From Syntrophus sp963665935 (lineage in GTDB: Bacteria > Desulfobacterota > Syntrophia > Syntrophales > Syntrophaceae): 64,000 nucleotides of DNA. Shown one piece after another: positions 43,750 through 52,953 of this stretch. The translations under genes were made by a program, and so were the position numbers. The DNA lies in NCBI GenBank assembly GCA_963665935.1, contig OY762510.1, forward strand, positions 3,658,001 through 3,722,000. The letters are read 5' to 3'. Numbering within the stretch: position 1 is the stretch's first letter; the number at the start of each line of letters is the position of its first letter. The notes below the pieces were generated by a model. That model saw nothing but the letters and a program-made list of their open reading frames with translations, made no database searches and was not told the DNA's origin.

Positions 43750-45639
43750 ATGGCATTAATGTGGGTTCATGACGTTTCCGTAAGCTTTGGCGGACCTCTT
43801 CTCCTGGACGGCGCGGAGCTGCGGATCGAAAAAGGAGAACGCATCGGCCTGCTCGGCCGGAACGGGACCGGCAAGTCCACGCTCCTGAGGATGCTCAATG
43901 GAGACATTCCCCCGGATCGGGGTGAGATCGTCAAAAGGGCAGATATCCTGGTTTCCCTGCTGCCGCAGGAGGTCCCCGACGATCTCACCGGAACAGTCTA
44001 CGATACCGTCGCCTCCGGCGGAGAGGAACACCTGGAGCTGCTGCGGCAATACCATGAACTGACGAGCCGGCTTACCCAGAACGGCAGCCGGAATCTTCTG
44101 AGGAGACTCGAAGGGGTCCAGCATTCCATGGAGACATCCGGCGCCTGGTCCTTTCACCAGCGGGTCGAAAAACTGATCTCCCAGACCGGTCTCGATGAAA
44201 AGGCCGAATTTCAACTGCTTTCCGCGGGATTGAAACGCCGGGTCTTTCTAACCCGCGCCCTCGCGAAGAATCCCGATCTTCTCCTGCTGGACGAACCCAC
44301 CAACCACCTGGACATCAACACCATTGACTGGCTGGAGGAATTTCTTCTCAAATTCAACGGGACGATTGTGTTTGTGACCCATGACCGCGCCTTTCTGCAG
44401 AAGATGGCAACCCGCATCGTGGAGATTGACCGGGGCCGTCTTCTGTCCTTCGACTGCCCTTACGACACCTATCTCGAACGCCGTCAGGCCATGCTGGACT
44501 CGGAAGAGAAGGCCTGGCAGGATTTCGACCGGAAGCTGGCAAAGGAGGAGATCTGGGTCCGCCAGGGGATCAAAGCCCGCCGTACCCGGAACGAAGGCAG
44601 GGTGCGGGCGCTGGAGCAGCTTCGTCACGAACGCACCCTTCGCCGGGAACGGATCGGCAATGCCCGGATTGCCATTGCGGAGGCGGAACGCAGTGGCAAG
44701 CTCATTGTCGATGCCGAGGGGATTGATTTTTCCTTCGGCGAAAAAAAGATTCTTCAGAACTTTTCCACGACTCTTCTCCGCGGCGATAAGGTGGGCATTC
44801 TCGGCCCAAACGGGTCGGGCAAGACGACCCTTCTCAAGATCCTCCTCGGAGAGCTGTCACCCCAGCGAGGCCGGCTCCGCCTGGGCGCCGGGCTGAAGAT
44901 CGCCTACTTCGATCAGCTCCGTGCGCAACTGGATGAGAACCGGACGCTCAAGGACAACATCACCGACGGCAGCGACACGGTCTTTGCGGGAGGCATCCCA
45001 CGGCATATTGTCGGGTATCTGCAGGATTTTCTTTTCCCGCCCGATCAGATTCTTGCGCCTGTCCGGTCGCTCTCCGGGGGTGAACGCAACCGCCTTCTCC
45101 TGGCCAAACTCTTCAGCCTTCCGTCAAACGTCCTGGTCCTCGACGAACCAACCAACGACCTTGACACGGAAACACTCGAACTTCTCGAAGAGCGGCTCCT
45201 GGATTACAGCGGCACGATTCTGATCGTCAGCCATGACCGCGCCTTTCTGAACAATGTCGTCACATCCACGCTCGTCTTCGAAGGCGAGGGATGCCTGGAG
45301 GAATATGTGGGCGGATACGACGACTGGCTCCGCCAGCGCCCTCTTCCTGTAAAGCTGGAAACAGAGACGAAAGCGGACAAACCCCGGAGGGAGAAAACGC
45401 CCCAGGAGAAACGCCGACTCTCCTACAAGGAGGCACGGGAGCTTGAAGGGCTGCCTCAGAGAATCGAGGCCCTGGAAAAAGAGAAGGAAGAAATTCTCGC
45501 AATCTTGAGTTCACCGGAATTCTACGCCGAAAGCGACCAGGCAGCGATAACCGCAGCCAATGAGCGGCTCGAAGCGCTGGATGGGGAACTCGATCAGGCC
45601 TATTTACGGTGGGAGCAGCTGGAAGATTTTGCAACTTGA
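43750..45639 (+). CDS. uup: ABC-F family ATPase, Uup-like
   Basis: 629 residues with two ABC modules: Walker A GRNGTGKST (about 36-44) and GPNGSGKTT (about 355-363), signatures SAGLKRRVFLTRALA and LSGGERNRLLLAKLF, Walker B LLLDEPTNHLD and LVLDEPTNDLD. The 80-residue linker carries charged residues and the C-terminal coiled coil (LEGLPQRIEALEKEKEEILAIL) is typical of Uup, a DNA/ribosome-associated factor. No membrane part. The serine acetyltransferase gene follows 25 bases later. Confidence 0.92.
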   Translation: MALMWVHDVSVSFGGPLLLDGAELRIEKGERIGLLGRNGTGKSTLLRMLNGDIPPDRGEIVKRADILVSLLPQEVPDDLTGTVYDTVASGGEEHLELLRQYHELTSRLTQNGSRNLLRRLEGVQHSMETSGAWSFHQRVEKLISQTGLDEKAEFQLLSAGLKRRVFLTRALAKNPDLLLLDEPTNHLDINTIDWLEEFLLKFNGTIVFVTHDRAFLQKMATRIVEIDRGRLLSFDCPYDTYLERRQAMLDSEEKAWQDFDRKLAKEEIWVRQGIKARRTRNEGRVRALEQLRHERTLRRERIGNARIAIAEAERSGKLIVDAEGIDFSFGEKKILQNFSTTLLRGDKVGILGPNGSGKTTLLKILLGELSPQRGRLRLGAGLKIAYFDQLRAQLDENRTLKDNITDGSDTVFAGGIPRHIVGYLQDFLFPPDQILAPVRSLSGGERNRLLLAKLFSLPSNVLVLDEPTNDLDTETLELLEERLLDYSGTILIVSHDRAFLNNVVTSTLVFEGEGCLEEYVGGYDDWLRQRPLPVKLETETKADKPRREKTPQEKRRLSYKEARELEGLPQRIEALEKEKEEILAILSSPEFYAESDQAAITAANERLEALDGELDQAYLRWEQLEDFAT

Positions 45640-45664
45640 AAAGATCCGAAAGGAGGAAAGAAAG

Positions 45665-46621
45665 ATGGAAGAACCCGGAAATCTGGAACAGGAAACAAGA
45701 ATCTGTAGGACCGAGGCAACCTCACATTCCCGTCATCGCGAGGCCCTTCCGGAAATCATTGATTCGATCGTTGCCACCTGCCAGAAGGAGACCTGCTTGT
45801 CCCACATCAGCCCGGAACTCATCCCCTCCAGGCAGGCCGTCAGGGAAATCCTGAGCCGCATGAGGCAGCTGCTCTTTCCCGGATATTTTTCCCGGGAGAA
45901 CATCGATCCGGTTAATCTGAAATATGAAATCGGCTCCATGGTCACGGTTCTTTTTGAACTGCTGGCCAGACAGATATCCCACAGCTTCCGGCATCAATGT
46001 TTCCGTTATAACCTGCCCTGTGTGGGATGCGAGGAAAAGGGCTACCAGGAAGCGCTAACGCTGCTGGGCAGTGTCCCGGGTCTGCAGAGAATACTGGCGA
46101 CCGATGTGCTCGCCGCCTTGGAGGGCGATCCCGCCGCCGGCAGCACCGATGAGATCATCTTCAGTTACCCCGCCACGTTAGCCATCAGCGTCTACCGCAT
46201 TGCCCACCAGCTCTACGGGCAGAAGATCCCCCTGCTCCCCCGGATGATGACGGAATACGCCCACAGCGTCACCGGCATCGACATTCACCCCGGCGCCGCC
46301 ATCGGCGAAAGTTTCTTTATCGATCACGGCACGGGGGTCGTCATCGGGGAGACCACGGAAATCGGCAACCGGGTTCGCATCTACCAGGGGGTTACGCTGG
46401 GCGCCCTGTCTCTTCCCAAGGATGCCGGGACACTCCTGCGGGGAAAGAAGCGCCATCCCACCATCGAAGACGATGTCATCATCTATGCGGGGGCGACGAT
46501 TCTCGGCGGGGACACCACCATCGGTGCCCGTTCCACGATTGGTGGCAATGTCTGGATTACGGAATCCGTCCCAGCGGATACCCGGGTCGTCATGGAAGAA
46601 CCCCGCCTGCACTTCAAATAA
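45665..46621 (+). CDS. epsC: Serine O-acetyltransferase
   Basis: 318 residues from ATG at 45665 with AAAGGAGG upstream. The N-terminal 200 residues are the longer helical form seen in EpsC-type enzymes; the catalytic left-handed beta-helix reads GIDIHPGAAIGESFFIDHGTGVVIGETTEIGNRVRIYQGVTLGALS and GDTTIGARSTIGGNVWI. It acetylates serine for cysteine synthesis. The cysK partner is not in the window, but cysD/cysN and several cysteine desulfurases are. Confidence 0.9.
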   Translation: MEEPGNLEQETRICRTEATSHSRHREALPEIIDSIVATCQKETCLSHISPELIPSRQAVREILSRMRQLLFPGYFSRENIDPVNLKYEIGSMVTVLFELLARQISHSFRHQCFRYNLPCVGCEEKGYQEALTLLGSVPGLQRILATDVLAALEGDPAAGSTDEIIFSYPATLAISVYRIAHQLYGQKIPLLPRMMTEYAHSVTGIDIHPGAAIGESFFIDHGTGVVIGETTEIGNRVRIYQGVTLGALSLPKDAGTLLRGKKRHPTIEDDVIIYAGATILGGDTTIGARSTIGGNVWITESVPADTRVVMEEPRLHFK

Positions 46622-46638
46622 TGGCGGGATGGCACTCG

Positions 46639-47775
46639 TCAATGGTGCTGCGTTCTGATCTTCTGGGTGAAGTACAGCGAAACAACCGTCAAGCAGGCGC
46701 CGATGAGAAAGGGCAGTTTCCAGTTCAGCAGCCACAGGCTGCCCCCCACCAGGGGAATAACCACGGCGGAGATATGGTTGATCGTGAACCCGATGGCGGT
46801 GCTCTGTGCCAGGTCTCCGGGATCGGCCGTTTTCTGGAGATAGGTATTCAACCCGATGGCAAAATTGAAGAAGATGCTGTCCAGAACGTAGAGAATGACC
46901 GCTACCCAGGCATTTTCGATAAAGGCATAGCCGAGAAAAAGGACAAAGAGGCTGGCGCTTTCGAGGGAGAGGACCACCCGCTCGCCATAAACGTTGATCG
47001 CCCTGGAGATATACCTGTTGGTCAGGTACGTCAGAATATAGTTCAGGACAAAAATGCCGGCGATGGTGCTGACACTCAGCCTGTATTTTTCAACGAGGAG
47101 GAAGACGGCAAAAACAATAAAAATCTGTCTCCGGGCGCCGCTGAGAAAATTCAGGACATAGTAAAGCCAGTATTTCCGGCGGAGGACGAGTTTGTTCTGC
47201 GGTGGAAGCCCATGCTCCTGAACGGGATTTTTCGAGAGCATGTAAATTCCCGCCAAGGAAATAAAGATCCCCAGAAGCAGAAAATTCAGACGATACGGTA
47301 TAAAGTAGGAAAGAAACCAGACAATCGATCCTACCGTAATGTTTGCTAGAGCCCCGTAACCTCTCAGCCGGGCAAAGACAACAGGCGCATCTTTCAGATC
47401 GAAATATTGAACCGTCAGGGATTTGTTCGTCGTTTCAAAATAATGAAACCCGATCGACATGATCACCGTGACCATCAGCAATCCGGGAAAAGTCGTAAAA
47501 AAACCGGTCGCCCCGATCCCGATCCCCAGCAGGACCACGGACCAGGCCGACAAGCGATGCTCCTTCATGACCAGCAGGACATACATGACCAGGAAGGTCA
47601 AGAAGCCGGGAATTTCACGGACCGCCTGAGCCACGCCGATCTGAAAACCATTTACCCCCACCACTTCCTTGGCGAAATTCGTGAACAGGGCCATCCATCC
47701 CTGCAATCCGGCACTGGCGCAGATCACCAGAACCATGAGGTAGGTGTACATCGGCTTTTCTTTAAACTGTTCCAT
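46639..47775 (-). CDS. Major facilitator superfamily transporter
   Basis: 378 residues with about 11-12 membrane helices. The N-terminus has YTYLMVLVICASAGLQGWMALFTNFAKEVVGVNGFQIGVAQAVREIPGF, the middle STIAGIFVLNYILTYLTNRYISRAI, and the last helices AVVIPLVGGSLWLLNWKLPFLIGA. No conserved substrate motif is recognised. It converges with epsC (stop codons 18 bases apart) and lies before ftsH on the same strand. Confidence 0.75.
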   Translation of the reverse strand: MEQFKEKPMYTYLMVLVICASAGLQGWMALFTNFAKEVVGVNGFQIGVAQAVREIPGFLTFLVMYVLLVMKEHRLSAWSVVLLGIGIGATGFFTTFPGLLMVTVIMSIGFHYFETTNKSLTVQYFDLKDAPVVFARLRGYGALANITVGSIVWFLSYFIPYRLNFLLLGIFISLAGIYMLSKNPVQEHGLPPQNKLVLRRKYWLYYVLNFLSGARRQIFIVFAVFLLVEKYRLSVSTIAGIFVLNYILTYLTNRYISRAINVYGERVVLSLESASLFVLFLGYAFIENAWVAVILYVLDSIFFNFAIGLNTYLQKTADPGDLAQSTAIGFTINHISAVVIPLVGGSLWLLNWKLPFLIGACLTVVSLYFTQKIRTQHH

Positions 47776-47881
47776 CGGTCATCCAGTACCCAGGGAATAT
47801 TCAAATCAGCAGTATTGCCGGTTCAGCGATAATGAGACGGGAGAGATCCTGAACAGACTTAAAGCTTATTGTCAATGATTT

Positions 47882-49768
47882 TCAGAGTCCTGACCCATTC
47901 AGGTGCCTGATCTTTTTGTCCCCCTGCAGAAGCATCCGCAGTTCATCCCCTTCGATCATTTCCTTTTCACGAAGGATCGAGGAAATATTCCTAAGCATTT
48001 CCGTGTCTTCCATAAGAATGGATTTTGCCTTTTCATAAGCCTCCGTCAGGATCCTCTTGACTTCGGCATCAATTTTCCCAGCCGTTTCCTCACTGTAGTC
48101 CTTTTCATAACCGGGAACCCCGAGGAAAAGGGCTCTGTTCCTTTCCAGGGCCAGAAGCCCCAGTTCATCGCTCATTCCGTAGGTCTTGACCATGTTGATC
48201 GCGATTTCCGTCGCCTTCGCCAGATCGTCTCTCGCGCCCGTCGAAGGCTCACCGAAGATGACTTCCTCGGCCGCCCTGCCCCCAAGCATGACTGTGATCT
48301 TGTCCAGGAGTTCCCCCTTTGTCAGCAGGTACCGGTCCTCTGTGGGAAGCTGGATGGTGTAGCCAAGAGCGGCGATTCCACGCGGAATGATCGAGACTCT
48401 TCTCACAGGATCGGCATGTGGCAGCCTACTGGCAACGATGGCATGGCCACTTTCATGATAGGATACAATCTCCTTTTCTTTTTTATTGATGACCCGGCTC
48501 TTCTTTTCCAGGCCGGCCACGGTCCGTTCGACCGCCTCTTCAAAATCGCCCATGTCGATGGCCTTCTTGTCCTTTCTGGCGGCAAGGAGGGCGGCCTCAT
48601 TCACGATGTTCGCAATGTCCGCCCCGACCATCCCGGGCGTCATTGAGGCGAGAACCTTGAGGTCAATCTCGGGCGCTAACATCACTTTTTTTGTGTGAAC
48701 GCGAAAAATATCCTCCCGTCCCTTCAGATCCGGCCGGTCGACAAGGATGTGCCGGTCAAATCGGCCGGCACGCAACAAGGCGGCATCGAGGATTTCGGGA
48801 CGGTTCGTCGCGGCCATGATGATGACTCCTTTGCGGGTATCGAAGCCGTCCATCTCGGAAAGGAGTTGCGTCAGCGTCTGCTCTCGTTCGTCAATTCCCG
48901 ACATCGGACTCACACCCCGCGCCTTTCCCAGGGCATCGATCTCATCGATGAAAATAATCGCGGGGGCATGCTTTTCCGCCTCTTCGAACAGATCCCGGAC
49001 ACGCGCCGCCCCAACGCCGACAAACATCTCTACGAAAGCTGATCCGCTCAGACTTAAAAAGGCAACCTTGGCTTCCCCGGCCACAGCTTTGGCAAGCAAG
49101 GTTTTCCCCGTCCCCGGCGGTCCCACCAGCAGGATGCCCTTGGGGATCTTGCCGCCGAGACTCTGAAATCTTTTGGGGTCCCGGAGAAACTCGATGACCT
49201 CCTGCAGTTCTCCCTCCGCTTCATCGACGCCGGCCACATCCACGAAAGTGACTTTCGTTTCCCCTTCCACATAGATTTTCGCCTTGCTTTTCCCAACGGC
49301 CATGAGACCTTGCCCGGCTCCCCCCATTCTGCGCAGGATAAATGCCCAGAAGAGCAGGAAAAGAAACATGGTGGCGCCCCAGGAAACGAGTGTGCCGATC
49401 CAAGGGGATGCGCGCATCGCCGTGTAACGAACCCCCTTTTGTTCGAGTTCTTTCACGAGATCCGGATCCTGTATCCTGACGGTGGAGAACTCATTGGTTT
49501 CCCTGAGCTTCCGTGCCTTAGCTTCGTCTTTTTCATTCCGGAGGGCCAAAATCCGGTTATGGGCTCCCGGCAACAGGTTGCCTTCTACTTTATCATCGGA
49601 GATCTCGAGATCGTTGACAAACCCTTCCCGCAGAAGAATTTTGAATTCACTGTAACTGATCGAGACAGGTTCACGGTAGGGTACGAATCGGTTAAGGGTG
49701 ACGATGATGAGAATGGTGACCAGCAAGTAAATAAGACTGAGAAGGACCTGTTTATTTTTAACATTCAT
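47882..49768 (-). CDS. ftsH: ATP-dependent zinc metalloprotease FtsH
   Basis: About 628 residues. Two membrane helices flank a periplasmic part (LIYLLVTILIIVTLNRF and LVSWGATMFLFLLFWAFIL). AAA+ module: Walker A GPPGTGKTLLAKAVAGEA near 218, Walker B IIFIDEIDALG, SRH region ATNRPEILDAALLRAGRFDRHI. Protease motif YHESGHAIVA (H-E-x-x-H) near 437 and a later Asp ligand. It degrades short-lived and misassembled membrane proteins. Upstream of it is a 470-base gap. Confidence 0.95.
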   Translation of the reverse strand: MNVKNKQVLLSLIYLLVTILIIVTLNRFVPYREPVSISYSEFKILLREGFVNDLEISDDKVEGNLLPGAHNRILALRNEKDEAKARKLRETNEFSTVRIQDPDLVKELEQKGVRYTAMRASPWIGTLVSWGATMFLFLLFWAFILRRMGGAGQGLMAVGKSKAKIYVEGETKVTFVDVAGVDEAEGELQEVIEFLRDPKRFQSLGGKIPKGILLVGPPGTGKTLLAKAVAGEAKVAFLSLSGSAFVEMFVGVGAARVRDLFEEAEKHAPAIIFIDEIDALGKARGVSPMSGIDEREQTLTQLLSEMDGFDTRKGVIIMAATNRPEILDAALLRAGRFDRHILVDRPDLKGREDIFRVHTKKVMLAPEIDLKVLASMTPGMVGADIANIVNEAALLAARKDKKAIDMGDFEEAVERTVAGLEKKSRVINKKEKEIVSYHESGHAIVASRLPHADPVRRVSIIPRGIAALGYTIQLPTEDRYLLTKGELLDKITVMLGGRAAEEVIFGEPSTGARDDLAKATEIAINMVKTYGMSDELGLLALERNRALFLGVPGYEKDYSEETAGKIDAEVKRILTEAYEKAKSILMEDTEMLRNISSILREKEMIEGDELRMLLQGDKKIRHLNGSGL

Positions 49769-49774
49769 AGCCAA

Positions 49775-50241
49775 TTCCCTTTTTTGTCAAAACAAGAGAG
49801 GTTCTCAATGTAGTGGATTTCTACCTGCTACGATCCGGTTATTACAAATATTTTGGCCGCCCGATTCAACTCTTCGCCTTTCTGCAGGCGAACCTGGTAA
49901 TAAGAGTACTAAACAGGGTGCCGAAAGACAATTAATATGATTCAAAAATCTGGAATTTAACTTAGACGGGTGTGCTTGGCGTGGAAGGAATGCGTCTATG
50001 AAAGCTGATACGATTTGATGCGGATTTATCTTTTAAAACAACCGGGCGCCGGCATTCTGAATGTCATCCTGATTAAACTCAGGTGCGTTATCCTAGGATA
50101 TCCCTGATTTTCTTTTCAGGCCATCCGGAACCAATGACGCGGGACATTCCGCCCACGTCAAAAATCAGAAATCCCTGAATAAGAAACCCATTCATAACCG
50201 TTCTCGATTCAACCTGAGTTCTACCCTGTTTCAATTCCTCA
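49775..50241. other. Stretch between ftsH and the desulfurase cluster
   Basis: 467 bases. The part near ftsH (minus-strand promoter region) is AT-rich. On the minus strand after the SufS-like gene there is a 35-codon ORF (50088-50195) described separately. Nothing else can be supported. Confidence 0.4.
50088..50195 (-). CDS. Possible small ORF downstream of the SufS-like gene
   Basis: 35 codons, ATG at 50195 and TAA at 50090-50088; a longer form from a TTG near 50233 would be 48 codons. The peptide has a hydrophobic start (NGFLIQGFLIFDVGGM) and a basic end (GWPEKKIRDILG). Not recognised and without a good ribosome site; it may be chance or the remnant of a larger gene. Confidence 0.25.
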   Translation of the reverse strand: MNGFLIQGFLIFDVGGMSRVIGSGWPEKKIRDILG

Positions 50242-51456
50242 TTAAAGGGATCGACTGCAGGCTCCACATTGCAGGCATTGATGCGTCTTTAATTCATAGG
50301 GAACGTCAACCGGTTGGTCGGCAATTTCCTGGAGGGCATGTAAGGTAAATTCCACTTCGTCCTGTGTGTTAAAGTATCCTACGCTCAACCGCAGAACACC
50401 GCCCTTGGCGGTATATCCCAGCGCCTTATGGGCAAATGGCGCGCAGTGCAGCCCCGCTCGTGTCGCAATCGAGTATTGTTCATCGAGGATCTTGCTGACA
50501 TGCGTTGATACCTTCCCGTCGATATTGATCGCCACAACACCCGAATTCTTACCGGGTTCTTTGCTGCTGTAGATGTGTATCTTCGGATGTGTCGACAGTT
50601 CCTCATGCATACGATTTATTAAGCGCTGTTTGTGATCTTCGATATTCTGCCGCCCTACCTGGTTGATAAATGAAACACCTGCGCCGAGGCCAATAATCCC
50701 CGGTGTGTTGAGGGTGCCACTTTCCAATGCCTCCGGGAGTACTTGCGGCTGTGACGGGTTTTCTGAATCGCTGCCTGTCCCTCCCTGGAGAAGGGGTTTG
50801 AGTTCGATGCCCGGCGAAATGCACAGTCCTCCCGTTCCCTGGGGACCGAAAAGGCCCTTGTGCCCCGGGAATGCCAGAAGATTGATTTTCATCGCTTTGA
50901 AGTCAATATCGATCGACCCTGCCCCCTGTGATCCGTCAACAAGGAAGGGAATTCCATAGCGATTCGCAATGTTTCCTATCTCAGCGACCGGCATGACGAT
51001 GCCGTTGGTATTGGCGGAAACGGTGCAGACAATCAAGCGGGTATTTCTGCGGATATTGGCGGCAACATCGGTGGGCGCCACTTCACCATACATATCGCCA
51101 GCCAGAAAAGTAACCTCGACACCGTTCTCTTTTTCAAGCTCTATCAATGGCCGGACGACCGAATTGTGTTCCATCATCGTTGCGATGACATGATCTCCCC
51201 GCCGCAAACTTCCCTTGATGGCGATGTTAAGTGCTTCCGTAGCATTTTTTGTAAATATGATCCGTTCGGGATCACCAAAATTGAAAAAGCGGGCGAGAAT
51301 GGCTCTTGTCTCTGCAACGCCCTGAGCAGCGGTCCGTGACATGGCATGGGCGCCCCGGCCGGGATTGGCACAATACTCCCGCAGACAACGATCCATTTCA
51401 GTATAGACTTTTTCAGGTTTGGGATATGATGTTGACGCGTTATCAAAATAAGCCAT
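50242..51456 (-). CDS. Cysteine desulfurase-like protein (SufS/CsdB type, EF2568 subgroup)
   Basis: 404 residues from ATG at 51456, GGAGG six bases upstream. PLP Lys is in FPGHKGLFGPQGTGG, and the reactive Cys in RAGLHCAPFAHKALG near 350, the SufS-type arrangement. AYFDNASTSYPKP opens the protein. It ends with the unusual tail THQCLQCGACSRSL, with three cysteines (C-x-x-C-x-x-C) not seen in SufS, which may bind a metal or carry persulfide. It releases sulfur (or selenium) from cysteine or selenocysteine. Stands 330 bases downstream of three NifS paralogues on the same strand. Confidence 0.82.
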   Translation of the reverse strand: MAYFDNASTSYPKPEKVYTEMDRCLREYCANPGRGAHAMSRTAAQGVAETRAILARFFNFGDPERIIFTKNATEALNIAIKGSLRRGDHVIATMMEHNSVVRPLIELEKENGVEVTFLAGDMYGEVAPTDVAANIRRNTRLIVCTVSANTNGIVMPVAEIGNIANRYGIPFLVDGSQGAGSIDIDFKAMKINLLAFPGHKGLFGPQGTGGLCISPGIELKPLLQGGTGSDSENPSQPQVLPEALESGTLNTPGIIGLGAGVSFINQVGRQNIEDHKQRLINRMHEELSTHPKIHIYSSKEPGKNSGVVAINIDGKVSTHVSKILDEQYSIATRAGLHCAPFAHKALGYTAKGGVLRLSVGYFNTQDEVEFTLHALQEIADQPVDVPYELKTHQCLQCGACSRSL

Positions 51457-51786
51457 CGTAACCTCCATATAAATCAAATCAGAAAATTGTCCTGCGAGAT
51501 CTGTTTTCCGGCAGAAAAATCAGCCCAATCGCTTCTTATCTGTTTCTTGAATTTCAGCTCAGCGACTTTTCTTTAGAATTTGATAAGCCATCGGCGTATT
51601 CCTTAGTCATCTACATTCATGAAACCTCTTAATTTTGCAATTATTGCACCACGAAGAACTTATCCTGGCGTTTCATCGCATAATTTATAGTCTAAGGTTT
51701 TCAACTATTTTTAATTTTGAATCTTTCCTATGGCTTCGCCAGGGATGGGGTAAGGCAGGAAATCCGTATATGAATACGGACAAGGG
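51457..51786. other. Non-coding stretch between two desulfurase genes
   Basis: About 330 AT-rich bases. At 51763-51779 TCCGTAT and ATACGGA form a short hairpin with a three-base loop close to the end of the NifS gene, without a T run. The SufS-like gene probably has its own promoter here. Confidence 0.35.
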
Positions 51787-52926
51787 TTAGAGAGATCTCA
51801 TTTTTGCGATGATCGGCGGCAGGATGGAAATGACACACTCAATTTCTTCCTCAGTCGTTGTGCGCCCTAATGAAAAACGCAGCGAACCGGATGAGAGTTC
51901 GTTCGTCATGCCGCAGGCGGTTAAAACATGGGAGGGTTCAAGGCTCAAAGAGGTGCAGGCGCTGCCGGTAGAGACGGCAATTCCTTCCATGTCAAGGGTG
52001 AGCAGCAAGGCCGCACCCTCGACACGGGCGAACGACAGATTAACGTTATTGGGAAGTCGCAGCTCCGGATGGCCGTTGAGTCTGCTTTCCGGGACCGTTT
52101 CAAGCAGTGCGGCGATCAGCTTGTCTCTCAATCGTCCCTGCCGAAGGGTTTCCTTTTCCATTTCCGAAGCCGCCAGCTCCACGGCCTTTCCAAATCCGGC
52201 TATTCCAGGGGTATTCTGTATCGATGGCTGGCGTCTTCCCTGGTCCTCACCATTCAGCAGCGGGTTTAAGGCTACGCCTTCTCTCACATAAAGAAGTCCT
52301 ACCCCCTTGGGTCCGCAAAGCTTGTGGGCCGAAGCGCTCAACAGATCGATGTTCATCTCCTGGACATCAATCGGAATATGGCCAAAGCTCTGTACCGCGT
52401 CGGTATGAAAATAAACGTCCCTCTCCCGGCAGATGGCGCCAAGTTCCTGAATGGGTTCAATGGTACCGATTTCATTGTTGGCGTGCATGACACTGACCAG
52501 AATGGTCTTCCCTGTGATGGCCCTTTTCAGGTCATCTTGGTTGACCAGTCCCGTCCGGTCATTGGGCAGATACGTGACTTTAAGCCCCTGTTTTTCCAGG
52601 AAATGTAGAGGTTCGAGGACGGCATGATGCTCAATTGCCGAAGTAATGATATGATCGCCTTTATCCTTAAGAGCCTGGGCGATACCTTTGAGGACCCTGT
52701 TGTTGCTTTCCGTTCCCGAACTCGTGAAGATCAGCTCATCAGGTGAAGCATTGATAAAGCCCGCAATGTTCCGCTGCGAGGCCTCGATGATCTTTTTTGC
52801 CTCCACTCCAAAAGAATGCGGGCTGGAGGAGCTGCCGTATATTTCGCGAAGGCAGGTCTGTACGGCCTGGGCTACATCAGGCGCTGCCTGGGTTGTCGCT
52901 GCATTGTCGAGATAGATCCTGTTCAC
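51787..52926 (-). CDS. NifS/IscS-like cysteine desulfurase, copy 1
   Basis: 379 residues from GTG at 52926 with GAAGGAG upstream. YLDNAATTQAAPDV opens the protein; VMHANNEIGTIEPIQE, SASAHKLCGPKGVGLLY (PLP Lys) and GIAVSTGSACTSLSLEPSHVL (reactive Cys in G-S-A-C-T-S) are all intact. It belongs to the NifS/IscS group I enzymes that make persulfide from cysteine. It is followed upstream by copy 2 with a 27-base gap. No IscU, IscA or HscBA genes are near, so this is not an isc operon. Confidence 0.88.
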   Translation of the reverse strand: MNRIYLDNAATTQAAPDVAQAVQTCLREIYGSSSSPHSFGVEAKKIIEASQRNIAGFINASPDELIFTSSGTESNNRVLKGIAQALKDKGDHIITSAIEHHAVLEPLHFLEKQGLKVTYLPNDRTGLVNQDDLKRAITGKTILVSVMHANNEIGTIEPIQELGAICRERDVYFHTDAVQSFGHIPIDVQEMNIDLLSASAHKLCGPKGVGLLYVREGVALNPLLNGEDQGRRQPSIQNTPGIAGFGKAVELAASEMEKETLRQGRLRDKLIAALLETVPESRLNGHPELRLPNNVNLSFARVEGAALLLTLDMEGIAVSTGSACTSLSLEPSHVLTACGMTNELSSGSLRFSLGRTTTEEEIECVISILPPIIAKMRSL

Positions 52927-52953
52927 GACTTCTCCTTCATACCATAGCAAGGG

